Shown here in pieces: positions 44,246 to 52,460 of a stretch of DNA of 64,000 bases (its first letter is position 1; each line of letters opens with the position of its first letter). The DNA comes from an uncultured bacterium (lineage in GTDB: Bacteria; Bacillota; Clostridia; Lachnospirales; Lachnospiraceae). Position numbers and translations under genes: made by a program. Under the pieces are notes generated by a model. That model was given only the letters and a program-made list of their open reading frames with translations. It was not told the DNA's origin and made no database searches. The stretch lies in NCBI GenBank assembly GCA_905214875.1, contig CAJMNR010000001.1:124001-188000 (forward strand), given 5' to 3'.

Positions 44246-45733
44246 ATGAAGTTAGTATACAAAAGTACAAGAAGTAAAGATGAAACTGTTTCCGCTTCTC
44301 AGGCAATCTTAAAAGGACTTGCTTCCGATGGTGGTTTATTTGTACCTAGCATGATTCCTCAACTTGATGTCTCTTTAGAAGACTTAACAAAGATGAGTTA
44401 TCAGGAAGTAGCATACGAAGTAATGAAATTATTCCTCACAGATTTTACAGAAGAGGAATTAAAAGATTGTATTAAAAAAGCATATGACAGCAAGTTTGAT
44501 ACAGAAGAAATTGCACCAATTAGAGAAGCAAACGGAGCATATTACTTAGAATTATTCCACGGCTCAACTATTGCATTTAAAGATATGGCATTATCCATTT
44601 TACCATATTTATTAACAACTTCTGCAAAGAAGAACAATGTAAAAAATGAAATCGTAATCTTAACAGCAACTTCAGGAGATACTGGTAAGGCAGCATTAGC
44701 TGGTTTTGCAGATGTAGAAGGAACTAAGATTATCGTGTTCTATCCAAAACATGGTGTAAGTCCAATTCAGGAAAAACAGATGGTAACACAAAAAGGTGCC
44801 AATACATATGTCGTTGGAATCAACGGCAACTTTGATGATGCGCAAAGCGGCGTAAAAGCAATGTTTAATGACAAGACATTAGCAGACGAGATGAACAAGG
44901 CAGGATATCAATTCTCAAGTGCAAACTCCATCAATATTGGACGTTTAGTACCACAGGTTGTTTACTATGTATATGCTTATTCAAGATTGCTAAGAGATAA
45001 TAAGATTAAAGCAGGGGAAAAGATTAATGTCGTTGTTCCAACAGGTAATTTTGGAAATATCTTAGCAGCATTCTATGCAAAGAATATGGGGATTCCAGTA
45101 AATAAATTGATCTGTGCATCTAATGACAATAAAGTATTATATGATTTCTTTAAAACAGGTACTTATGACCGTAATAGAGATTTCATTTTAACTTCATCAC
45201 CTTCCATGGATATCTTAATCTCTAGTAATTTAGAGCGTTTAATTTATAGAATTGCAGGAGAAGATGCTTCTGTAAACGCGCAACTTATGGGAGCACTTAC
45301 AAAGGACGGTGTTTACAACATTACAGATGAAATGAAAGCTAAACTTGCTGATTTTGTTGGTGGTTATTCTGATGAAGCAGAAACAGCAAATACAATCAAA
45401 TCTTTATATGAATCTACAGGATATGTAATTGATACTCATACTGCAGTTGCTGCAGGAGTATACAATGCATATAAGGAAGAGTCTAAAGATACGACTAAGA
45501 CAATTATTGCATCAACAGCAAGCCCATTCAAATTCACTAGAAGTGTAATGAATGCCATTGATCCTGCTTATGATAGCAAGACTGATTTTGAATTAGTTGA
45601 TGAATTAAGCAAGATCGGAAACGTGAAAGTACCACAAGCAATTGAAGAAATTCGTAGTGCAAAAGTACTTCACGATACAGTATGTGATGTTGCAGATATG
45701 CCTCAGACAGTGAAATCTTGGTTGGGAATGTAA
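44246..45733 (+). CDS. thrC: Threonine synthase
   Basis: 495 residues from ATG 44246 (MKLVYKSTRSKDE, the normal start of the family). An ATG nine bases earlier is possible, but AAAAGGA spaces better to 44246. The PLP enzyme converts O-phosphohomoserine to threonine. The PLP lysine is in GSTIAFKDMALS, and the phosphate loop region is ATSGDTGKAALAGF. Length and motifs fit the long bacterial form. The leader has no T-box or other threonine attenuator that I can see. It is transcribed alone from its own promoter to a strong terminator. Confidence 0.95.
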   Translation: MKLVYKSTRSKDETVSASQAILKGLASDGGLFVPSMIPQLDVSLEDLTKMSYQEVAYEVMKLFLTDFTEEELKDCIKKAYDSKFDTEEIAPIREANGAYYLELFHGSTIAFKDMALSILPYLLTTSAKKNNVKNEIVILTATSGDTGKAALAGFADVEGTKIIVFYPKHGVSPIQEKQMVTQKGANTYVVGINGNFDDAQSGVKAMFNDKTLADEMNKAGYQFSSANSINIGRLVPQVVYYVYAYSRLLRDNKIKAGEKINVVVPTGNFGNILAAFYAKNMGIPVNKLICASNDNKVLYDFFKTGTYDRNRDFILTSSPSMDILISSNLERLIYRIAGEDASVNAQLMGALTKDGVYNITDEMKAKLADFVGGYSDEAETANTIKSLYESTGYVIDTHTAVAAGVYNAYKEESKDTTKTIIASTASPFKFTRSVMNAIDPAYDSKTDFELVDELSKIGNVKVPQAIEEIRSAKVLHDTVCDVADMPQTVKSWLGM

Positions 45734-45751
45734 GGCGAAATATTCTTATAC

Positions 45752-45786
45752 CCCCATCTCCATTTATTTGGAGATGGGGCTTTTTA
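45752..45786 (+). terminator. Terminator of thrC
   Basis: Perfect 10-base arms CCCCATCTCC/GGAGATGGGG followed by CTTTTT. Confidence 0.95.
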
Positions 45787-45833
45787 TGTTATCGCAGATC
45801 GTGTTTTTCTGATTATGCGAAAAATAAAAAAGT

Positions 45834-45861
45834 TTGATTTTGCTATACTAGCTAGTATAAT
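45834..45861 (+). promoter_or_regulatory. Promoter of the thioesterase gene overlapped by a 16-base palindrome
   Basis: TTGATT at 45834-45839 and TATAAT at 45856-45861 with a 16-base spacer. The perfect palindrome TATACTAGCTAGTATA (45844-45859) covers the spacer and most of the -10, the usual place for a repressor operator. Confidence 0.75.
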
Positions 45862-45897
45862 AGATACTCGGGAACTTATTTGAAAGGATGAACTATT

Positions 45898-46371
45898 ATG
45901 ATCAACGAAAAGACAACCCAGGATTCTATAACAGAGCATACACAGATAGTAATGAATTCACATATAAATGGTTCAGGTCGTTTGTTCGGAGGACAACTAC
46001 TTGAATGGATCGATGTTGTTGCAGGTGTTGTTGGAAGACGCCACAGTGGACTTAATGCAGTGACGGTTGCTATTGATAATCTACAGTTTAAAGCAGGAGC
46101 ACATAGAAATGATATCGTCGTATTAATTGGGAAGATTACTTACGTGGGAACAAGTTCTATGGAAGTTCGAGTAGATACTTATGTAGAGGATAAAGATGGT
46201 ATTCGTAAGCCAATTAACCGTGCATATGTTGTAATGGTTGCGATCGATGACAATGATCAGCCAGTTGCTGTTCCTAGATTACGTTTAGAAACGGAATCAG
46301 AACGTGCAGAATGGGAAGGCGGATTAAAGAGAGCACAGCTTCGTAAACAGAGAAGAGCAGAGGGCTTCTAG
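45898..46371 (+). CDS. Acyl-CoA thioesterase, hotdog fold (YciA/BACH type)
   Basis: A 157-residue single hotdog domain. The active-site helix phrase NSHINGSGRLFGGQLLEWID is characteristic, followed by VTVAIDNLQFKAGAHRNDIV and the C-terminal basic tail KRAQLRKQRRAEGF. The enzyme hydrolyses acyl-CoA thioesters; chain length is not deducible. It is preceded by a promoter with an overlapping palindrome and ends at a bidirectional terminator, so it is an independently regulated single gene. Confidence 0.9.
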   Translation: MINEKTTQDSITEHTQIVMNSHINGSGRLFGGQLLEWIDVVAGVVGRRHSGLNAVTVAIDNLQFKAGAHRNDIVVLIGKITYVGTSSMEVRVDTYVEDKDGIRKPINRAYVVMVAIDDNDQPVAVPRLRLETESERAEWEGGLKRAQLRKQRRAEGF

Positions 46372-46377
46372 AAACGA

Positions 46378-46434
46378 TAAAAAGAAGGGCTTTGTTCTGT
46401 GGAAATGTATCCATGGAACAAAGTCCTTCTTTTA
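46378..46434. terminator. Bidirectional terminator
   Basis: Long arms (AAAAGAAGGGCTTTGTTC against GAACAAAGTCCTTCTTTT) with flanking A- and T-runs serve the thioesterase gene and the minus-strand Ig-like gene. Confidence 0.9.
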
Positions 46435-46446
46435 TTCATTGCATTA

Positions 46447-47136
46447 TTATTTCTTTTTATTAGCTTTATGAGCTCGTTTTTTTACGGTTATCGTACAAGT
46501 ATCACTCTTGCCATTTTTAATCTTTATCGTTATGGTTGCCTTACCAACGCTATGTGTTGTTACAACACCTGTGTTGGAGACTGTAGCAACCTTACGGTTG
46601 GAAGTGTGGAATGTTGGAGTTTCCACCGTATTGGATGCTTTGATAATGTAGTTAATGTAATGTTTTTTTCCAAGAGTTACATTGACCTTGGATTTTGGGA
46701 TTACAATACTGACTGCCGCAGGACCAACTGTTACGGAACAGGAAAGTTTACGAATCGTACGGTTTCGATATTTTACGGTAGCATAAACAGTTGCAGTGCC
46801 ATTTTTTAAGCCATGTATATATCCTTGCTTATTCACGGTAGCAATATTCTTGTTGGAAGAAGAATAGCTGACAATGTGTTTGGAATCTAAGTTCATTACA
46901 GTGATTCTTGTTTTTTTTCCTTTTATAAGTTTTAAGGACCGTTTATTAAGCTTTAGGTTATTTCTATTTCCGGTAGAATCTATAGCAATATCATTTTTAT
47001 TAATTGAGCCTTCAAAATTTGAGTCCTTTACAGACTTCGCATGAACTGTCGGGAGTGGGCTTAAACTAGACATTAAGCAAAGAATAAGTACACTAAGAAG
47101 CATCGACCGACAGAAACTATTGAGTATTTTTCTCAT
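46447..47136 (-). CDS. Secreted protein with two bacterial Ig-like (BIG2) domains
   Basis: 229 residues from the ATG at 47136, eight bases after AAAGGAGG on the minus strand. The signal peptide is about residues 1-34 (LLSVLILCLMSSLSPLPTVHA). Two BIG2 units follow: about 60-135 (SKHIVSYSSSNKNIATVNKQ ... NGTATVYATVKYRNRT) and 140-220 (VNVTLGKKHYINYII ... VGKATITIKIKNGKSDTCTI). The tail is very basic (KKRAHKANKKK). No catalytic domain, LPxTG or lipobox is seen. It probably binds the cell surface or carbohydrate; the function is unknown. Confidence 0.82.
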   Translation of the reverse strand: MRKILNSFCRSMLLSVLILCLMSSLSPLPTVHAKSVKDSNFEGSINKNDIAIDSTGNRNNLKLNKRSLKLIKGKKTRITVMNLDSKHIVSYSSSNKNIATVNKQGYIHGLKNGTATVYATVKYRNRTIRKLSCSVTVGPAAVSIVIPKSKVNVTLGKKHYINYIIKASNTVETPTFHTSNRKVATVSNTGVVTTHSVGKATITIKIKNGKSDTCTITVKKRAHKANKKK

Positions 47137-47262
47137 CACACATGCCTCCTTTTACGGTTAACAGTAATAATAAAATAGTATTATGTCATAAAAAAGTCAA
47201 ATACTTATCATATCTATGACAAAATAAAATGACAATATAGTGCTATATAATTGGGATTAGAC

Positions 47263-47291
47263 TTGTATTCGCCAAATTTCAACAGTATAAT
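47263..47291 (+). promoter_or_regulatory. Promoter of the second two-component pair
   Basis: TTGTAT at 47263-47268 and TATAAT at 47286-47291 with a 17-base spacer, giving a leader of only about 12 bases that is mostly ribosome binding site. Confidence 0.65.
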
Positions 47292-47310
47292 ATACGCAGG
47301 AGGGATTAGA

Positions 47311-48018
47311 ATGGAATATATATTAATAGCTGATGACAATGAAGATATTACAGATATATTAGGCAATTATGTAAAGCGCGAAGGATTCGAGCCAATAGTT
47401 GCCGCTGACGGATTAGAGGCATACGATGCGTATAAAAAATATTCGCCATGTGTAATATTACTCGATGTTATGATGCCTAATATGGATGGTTTTGATGTAT
47501 GTCGAAAGATTCGTAAAGATTCTAATGTACCGATTATCTTAATAAGTGCCAAAGGAGAGGACTTTGAGAAAATCATGGGGCTAGATATTGGAGCGGATGA
47601 TTACATTGTGAAACCATTTAGTCCGAGTGAAGTAATGGCACGTGTTAGAGCTGTATTAAGAAGAATGAAAAATGTCTTAGAGGCAGAAAATAATTCAGAA
47701 AATGAGATTCGCTTAGGCGATTTAAGAATTAATTTAGATGAATATACATTATATATAAATGAGAAACAAATGAAGTTAACAAAGAAGGAAATTGAAACTA
47801 TGTGGATGCTCGCAAGTAATCCGAACAAAGTATTCACAAGAGACAATTTACTTGATAGCTTATGGGGATATGATTACTATGGAGACAGTAGAACGGTCGA
47901 TTCTCATATTAAGCGATTACGTGCAAAGTTAGATGAAGTGGAGCATCCAGACTGGAGTATTAAGACCATTTGGGGTATGGGATACAAGCTGGAGTGTATC
48001 AATAGAGAAAAGAAGTGA
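47311..48018 (+). CDS. OmpR/PhoB-family response regulator
   Basis: 235 residues from ATG 47311, preceded by AGGAGGG. The frame is open 20 codons earlier, but that segment overlaps the promoter. The receiver domain has ADDNEDI, the phosphoacceptor in ILLDVMMPNMDGFD, and Lys in IVKPFSPSE. The winged helix has KLTKKEIETMWMLASNPNKV and VDSHIKRLRAKLDEVE. It is followed eight bases later by its kinase. The target genes are unknown. Confidence 0.95.
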   Translation: MEYILIADDNEDITDILGNYVKREGFEPIVAADGLEAYDAYKKYSPCVILLDVMMPNMDGFDVCRKIRKDSNVPIILISAKGEDFEKIMGLDIGADDYIVKPFSPSEVMARVRAVLRRMKNVLEAENNSENEIRLGDLRINLDEYTLYINEKQMKLTKKEIETMWMLASNPNKVFTRDNLLDSLWGYDYYGDSRTVDSHIKRLRAKLDEVEHPDWSIKTIWGMGYKLECINREKK

Positions 48019-48026
48019 AGTGAAAA

Positions 48027-49496
48027 ATGAAGATTAAAGTTATTCACAAACTGTTTTTTCAAGTATTAATGTATTTTGCTGCAATCGTAACCGTATTTGC
48101 CATACTGATCAGTACCATTTTTATTAAGTCATATGAATCAGATTCTACGGCATCTTATAATACATTTTTAACTGATCAGGTAAAGATTATAGCAGAGCGA
48201 ATGCAGCAGTATGTAATCAGTAACGATGTGGATAGTTATATAGCGTATATGGAGATGTTAACTGATTCCTTGAACGCGGACGTCTGGGTCCTTTCCAATA
48301 AATCAGCTCAGAATCCTATGAATGAGGATCTTGAAAATATAAATATTTCGGATGATGAAATGTCGGAAGAGAATAAGAAGATTCTAAAGCAGGCTTATTT
48401 AGGAAAGATTGAGACGGCATCTGGATATAGCAAAGTCCGAGATGAAACAGTCATTACGATAGGGGCCCCTATTTATCAGGATGATGAATCAGAGGAAGTA
48501 ATCGGTGCGGTGTTATTGTTGGCACCATTGGAAGCAAGTCAGTCGGATGGAGAAAACATTAAGATGATGTTTGGCGTCAGTGTGGGAATTGCAATGGCAA
48601 TTGCCTTTATCTTTGCAGCAATCTTTGCAAGGAAGCTGACATTACCGATTACAAGGATTAAGAAGACAACAAAAGAGCTGGCAAATGGTAAGTATGAGAT
48701 TACCACTAACATCAAGGAAAAGAATGAGATTGGTGAATTGGCAACCAGTGTGGATATTCTGGCAGGACGTCTACGTGAAAATGAATTGCAGCAAAACAAT
48801 TTGGAGCAGATGCGTAATGATTTCTTCTCGAATATCAGCCATGAGCTACGAACTCCGATTACCGTTATGCGTGCTTACCTTGAAAGTCTGATAGATGGAG
48901 TGGTAAGTGAGGAAAAAGTCGTACCATATTACAATCGAATGTTGGCAGAATGTACAGGCATGCAAAGACTTGTGCAGGATTTGCTATTGTTGTCAAAAAT
49001 GGAAAATCCGGGATTTACGATAGAAAAGGAACCAGTGAATATCATTCAGGTATTTGATGATATTGTAAGAAATTATCGTGTTGTTTGTCATAAGAAGGAC
49101 ATTAAGCTAGAACTTGATGCAGATACGGACTGTTGTTTTATCAATGGCGATTATGATCGTATCCGTCAGGTATTTATGGCTATTTTAGACAACGCTATAA
49201 AATTTTCAAATTCTGATAGTACGATATACATAAAAATACGTACTTCGGAGAAAATAATAATATCAATTAGAGATGAAGGTGTAGGAATTGAAGAATATGA
49301 TTTAAATCATATTTTTGATAAGTTCTACACTAAACGACAAGCCAATAATAAAAACGGTTCTGGACTCGGATTGGTAATTGCAAAAGAAATTGTTAAAAAA
49401 CATAACGGTACGATTGAAGTAGAGAGTGAGGTACAAAAAGGTACTACATTCACTATTTGCTTCGATAGAATTATGTTGGATGAAGCTTATTTATAA
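48027..49496 (+). CDS. Sensor histidine kinase
   Basis: 489 residues. TM1 (about 10-33) and TM2 (about 176-200) enclose an extracytoplasmic sensor of about 140 residues that looks like a double-Cache/PAS-type fold. HAMP (ARKLTLPITRIKKTTKELAN), HisKA with FFSNISHELRTPITVMRAYL, and HATPase (DNAIKFSNSDSTIYIKI, GSGLGLVIAKEIVKKHNGTI) follow. It pairs with the adjacent regulator at 47311. The ligand is unknown. Confidence 0.94.
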   Translation: MKIKVIHKLFFQVLMYFAAIVTVFAILISTIFIKSYESDSTASYNTFLTDQVKIIAERMQQYVISNDVDSYIAYMEMLTDSLNADVWVLSNKSAQNPMNEDLENINISDDEMSEENKKILKQAYLGKIETASGYSKVRDETVITIGAPIYQDDESEEVIGAVLLLAPLEASQSDGENIKMMFGVSVGIAMAIAFIFAAIFARKLTLPITRIKKTTKELANGKYEITTNIKEKNEIGELATSVDILAGRLRENELQQNNLEQMRNDFFSNISHELRTPITVMRAYLESLIDGVVSEEKVVPYYNRMLAECTGMQRLVQDLLLLSKMENPGFTIEKEPVNIIQVFDDIVRNYRVVCHKKDIKLELDADTDCCFINGDYDRIRQVFMAILDNAIKFSNSDSTIYIKIRTSEKIIISIRDEGVGIEEYDLNHIFDKFYTKRQANNKNGSGLGLVIAKEIVKKHNGTIEVESEVQKGTTFTICFDRIMLDEAYL

Positions 49497-49508
49497 GGCG
49501 TAAAACAC

Positions 49509-49537
49509 TTGATTATTCGTTCTGTGTATCGTATAAT
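49509..49537 (+). promoter_or_regulatory. Promoter of the 6S RNA gene
   Basis: TTGATT at 49509-49514 and TATAAT at 49532-49537 with a 17-base spacer. Transcription would start near 49545. Confidence 0.8.
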
Positions 49538-49544
49538 GTTAGTC

Positions 49545-49771
49545 AGATAAAAGATTCCTGGAGTGTTCGATAACTCTTGATATTTTGAACCTACATTTAT
49601 CGATTGGGACTCCTATATCTATAAGTTGATGTCAAGCCATCATCATGTAGTGGAAGATTGAGACTTATATGCGGTAACCCACCTAGCTTAGGCTAGGCGT
49701 CAAAATTCAAGAACCGGCATTTTGGGGCTTAAACGAAGGATAAAAGGCAGCGTGTTTGCTGCCTTTTATTT
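49545..49771 (+). ncRNA. ssrS: 6S RNA
   Basis: About 200 bases of non-coding sequence between a strong promoter and the terminator AAAAGGCAGC/GCTGCCTTTT (49742-49771). The ends pair (GATTCCT against AAGGAT). It holds phrases typical of Firmicute 6S RNA: GTGTTCGATA, TTGAACCTACA, GGGACTCC, GTCAAGCC, TCAAGAACCGGCATTTTGGG. 6S RNA mimics an open promoter and sequesters SigA polymerase. Assignment rests on remembered consensus pieces and architecture; a covariance search would settle it. Confidence 0.75.
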
Positions 49772-49817
49772 ATATAAATATAGAGCTATCACAGGCAGTA
49801 TATACATACATAATAAT

Positions 49818-49895
49818 CGAATCGGCAAACTCAATGAAAGTTGAGGACGCAAAGCTATATGGCCTGAGGATGGCAGCTAGCTACCGAACCGAAAG
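49818..49895 (+). promoter_or_regulatory. Cyclic di-GMP-I riboswitch (GEMM-I)
   Basis: The GEMM core is complete: ATCGGCAAACTC, the GAAA tetraloop, GAGGACGCAAAGC, TATGGCCTGAGG, the tetraloop-receptor side ATGGCAGCTAGC and the closing TACCGAA. An intrinsic terminator follows at 49953-49980. No coding gene follows within 500 bases; two repeat copies lie directly behind the terminator, then nadE. A short open frame through the aptamer (49756-49965) is not a gene. Confidence 0.9.
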
Positions 49896-49952
49896 AGTTT
49901 TGTATAAGAGAACTGTAGTTATTATACAAAGAGAAATGCAATTGCGTATCAA

Positions 49953-49980
49953 GGAGTTTGCTTAGGCAGACTCTTTTTTT
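49953..49980 (+). terminator. c-di-GMP riboswitch terminator
   Basis: The stem GAGTTTGC/GCAGACTC (one G-T pair) with loop TTAG is followed by seven T. Repeat copy 3 begins at the next base. Confidence 0.9.
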
Positions 49981-50167
49981 CATTGTTAGGAAATTTCTCT
50001 GTCGAGCTCTTTCCTAACAATGAAAAATGTCCCAAAAAGCGGGACATGTGATGCGCACTCACCTGAAAGGAAGATGTCGCTATAGCGACCAGGTTCAGCG
50101 CGGGCAAAGTGTGTGTTCCTTGACAAACACAAAAGACGCGAGAGTGTGTGGAACACACACTTTGTTC
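49981..50167 (+). repeat. Terminator-abutting structured repeat, copy 3
   Basis: 187 bases. The 5' hairpin ends are C and G (CATTG...CAATG) where copies 1 and 2 have A and T, a compensatory change. The inner stem is the perfect GTCGCTATAGCGAC. The 3' stem reads CAAAGTGTGTGTTCC against GGAACACACACTTTG, fully paired. It is tandem and head-to-tail with copy 4. Confidence 0.92.
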
Positions 50168-50352
50168 ATTGTTAGGAAATTTCTCTGTCGAGCTCTTTCC
50201 TAACAATTAAAAATGCCCCAAAAAGCGGGGCGTGTGATGCGCACTCACCTGAAAGGAAGATGTCGCTATAGCGACCAGGTTCGGCGCGGGCAAAGTGTGT
50301 GTTCCTTGACAAATGCAAAAGACGCGAGAGTGTGTGGAACACACACTTTGTT
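50168..50352 (+). repeat. Terminator-abutting structured repeat, copy 4
   Basis: 185 bases, directly joined to copy 3. It differs from copy 3 at scattered positions (GGGGC instead of GGGAC-type hairpin, AATGC instead of AACAC), so the tandem pair is not a very recent exact duplication. It ends about 157 bases before the nadE start. Confidence 0.92.
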
Positions 50353-50509
50353 TTATATAGGAAATTCCCTGCGAGATAGGACGAAATAGGAGATTTACTG
50401 GAAGTTTGAGGTATAAACTACTTGTTATTTATTCAGACTATATTTATAATTAGAGTAATTTTAGTAAAGAACTCAAGAAAAGATGTTACACCATTCGGAG
50501 GTAAATAAA

Positions 50510-52441
50510 TTGAAATACGATTTTTTGAAAGTTGCAGCGGCGACACCTGTTGTTAAAGTTGCAGATTGTGAATATAATGCGAATCAGATTATTACATTAA
50601 TTAACGAATGCGAGGAAAATGGAGCGAAACTTGCAGTGTTTCCTGAGCTTTGCATTACTGGATATACATGTGGCGATTTATTTTTGCACAAGTCTTTATT
50701 AGATGGAGCAGTCCGTGAATTGCAACGAATTACAGAGGTAACAAAAGGAAAAGATGTCGTAGTCGTTGTAGGACTTCCTATGATGAAGAAACAGAAGTTA
50801 TTTAATGTTGCTGCAATTATTCAGAATGGAGAAATACTAGGAATCGTACCAAAGAAGAATATACCGAACTATTCTGAATTCTATGAAGCAAGATATTTTA
50901 GCGAAGGAAATGAAGCCATTGAATACGTGACTATTGGAAACAAGGAAGTACCATTTGGTATGAAGCTTATATTCGAATGTAGTAATTTCCCTCTATTTAC
51001 ATTGGCAGCAGAAATCTGTGAGGATGTCTGGGTGGCAATTCCACCATCTTCTTACCATGCATTAGCCGGAGCACTTATTATTGCTAACTGTTCTGCCAGT
51101 GATGAGACAACAGGAAAAGATACGTATCGTAAGGCGCTTGTAGAAAATCAGTCTGCTCGTTTAGTAGCAGGATATATTTATACAAGTGCAGGTTCCGGGG
51201 AATCTACGACAGATGTTGTATATAGCGGTCATAATATGCTTTGTGAAAATGGTACGACCCTTGCAACATCAAAGCGATTCTTAAATGAAAACCATGTCAC
51301 ATATACAGAGTTCGATCTTGGAAAACTTGAAGCAGAGCGAAGAAGAATGATGACTTATCATACGAAAGCTGCAGATGGTTATGAATACATTTCATTTACT
51401 TTGCCAAATCAGAAAGACGAGTTAGAAGAATGCAAGCTTACTCGTTTCATCGATAAGGCGCCATTTGTTCCAAGTAATAAGGAACAGAGAGAAAAACGTT
51501 GTAATGAAATCTTAAATATTCAAGCAAATGGACTACGTAAACGCCTTGTTCATACAAACTGCAAGACTGCAGTAATCGGAATCTCCGGAGGACTTGACTC
51601 TACGCTCGCTTTATTAGTTACTGTTCGTGCTTTCGATATGCTTGGCCTTGATAAGAAGAATATTATTGCAGTTACAATGCCTTGCTTTGGTACGACAGAC
51701 CGTACGTATAACAATGCAGTAAACTTGACGAAGAAGCTTGGAGCAACGTTAAAGGAAATTCGAATTAATGAAGCGGTTACGATTCATTTACGTGATATCG
51801 AGCATGATATCAATGTGCATGATGTAACGTATGAAAATGCACAGGCACGTGAACGTACACAAATCCTTATGAATGTTGCCAATAAGGCTGGTGGTATGGT
51901 AATTGGTACTGGAGATATGTCTGAACTTGCATTAGGTTGGGCAACTTATAATGGAGATCATATGTCAATGTACGGCGTAAATTGTTCCGTACCAAAGACT
52001 TTGGTTCGTTATTTAGTGGAATACTATGCAATGACATTTACGGATCATGAACTACGTGATATCTTGCTAGATATTCTTGCAACACCGGTAAGTCCGGAAT
52101 TGTTACCACCGAAAGATGGCGTGATTTCACAAAAAACAGAGGACATCGTAGGCCCTTACGAGCTACATGATTTCTTCTTATACAACTTAATGAGATTTGG
52201 ATATCCTCCAAAGAAAATCCTTCATATGGCGGAGTACGCGTTTGGGGAAGAATATGACCATGACACAATCTTAAAATGGTTAAAGACATTTTATCGTCGA
52301 TTCTTTTCACAACAATTTAAACGTTCTTGTCTTCCAGACGGACCTAAGGTTGGTTCCGTTGCATTATCGCCACGTGGAGATTTACGTATGCCAAGTGATG
52401 CAGTTGCAACACTTTGGATGGAAGAGTTGGAAGAAAAATAA
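50510..52441 (+). CDS. nadE: Glutamine-dependent NAD+ synthetase
   Basis: 643 residues from a TTG start at 50510, eight bases after GGAGG at 50497-50501. The ATG at 50483 lies upstream of that site and is unlikely. Residues 1-290 are the nitrilase-fold glutaminase with Glu in FPELCITGY, Lys in GIVPKKNIPNYSEFYE and Cys in LAAEICEDVWVA. Residues 320-640 are the synthetase with the PP-loop VIGISGGLDSTLALL and GTGDMSELALGWATY. It amidates nicotinic acid adenine dinucleotide. The leader is free of known aptamers from 50353 on, but lies downstream of the c-di-GMP switch and two repeats. Confidence 0.96.
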   Translation: MKYDFLKVAAATPVVKVADCEYNANQIITLINECEENGAKLAVFPELCITGYTCGDLFLHKSLLDGAVRELQRITEVTKGKDVVVVVGLPMMKKQKLFNVAAIIQNGEILGIVPKKNIPNYSEFYEARYFSEGNEAIEYVTIGNKEVPFGMKLIFECSNFPLFTLAAEICEDVWVAIPPSSYHALAGALIIANCSASDETTGKDTYRKALVENQSARLVAGYIYTSAGSGESTTDVVYSGHNMLCENGTTLATSKRFLNENHVTYTEFDLGKLEAERRRMMTYHTKAADGYEYISFTLPNQKDELEECKLTRFIDKAPFVPSNKEQREKRCNEILNIQANGLRKRLVHTNCKTAVIGISGGLDSTLALLVTVRAFDMLGLDKKNIIAVTMPCFGTTDRTYNNAVNLTKKLGATLKEIRINEAVTIHLRDIEHDINVHDVTYENAQARERTQILMNVANKAGGMVIGTGDMSELALGWATYNGDHMSMYGVNCSVPKTLVRYLVEYYAMTFTDHELRDILLDILATPVSPELLPPKDGVISQKTEDIVGPYELHDFFLYNLMRFGYPPKKILHMAEYAFGEEYDHDTILKWLKTFYRRFFSQQFKRSCLPDGPKVGSVALSPRGDLRMPSDAVATLWMEELEEK

Positions 52442-52460
52442 TAGGTAAAGGAATGAGGAT

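Noticed and set aside
46399..46809. Plus-strand frame of 136 codons opposite the Ig-like gene
   Set aside because: It lies over a bidirectional terminator and antisense to a well-supported signal-peptide protein with BIG2 repeats, and has no ribosome binding site.
49981..50352. Tandem copies as a CRISPR array
   Set aside because: There are only two units of about 187 bases, no short spacers of constant length, no cas genes, and dispersed single copies elsewhere.
49981..50352. GTTAGG/CCTAAC arms as integron attC sites
   Set aside because: The core order is reversed relative to attC (GTT first, AAC last), there is no integrase or cassette structure, and copy 5 lacks those cores.
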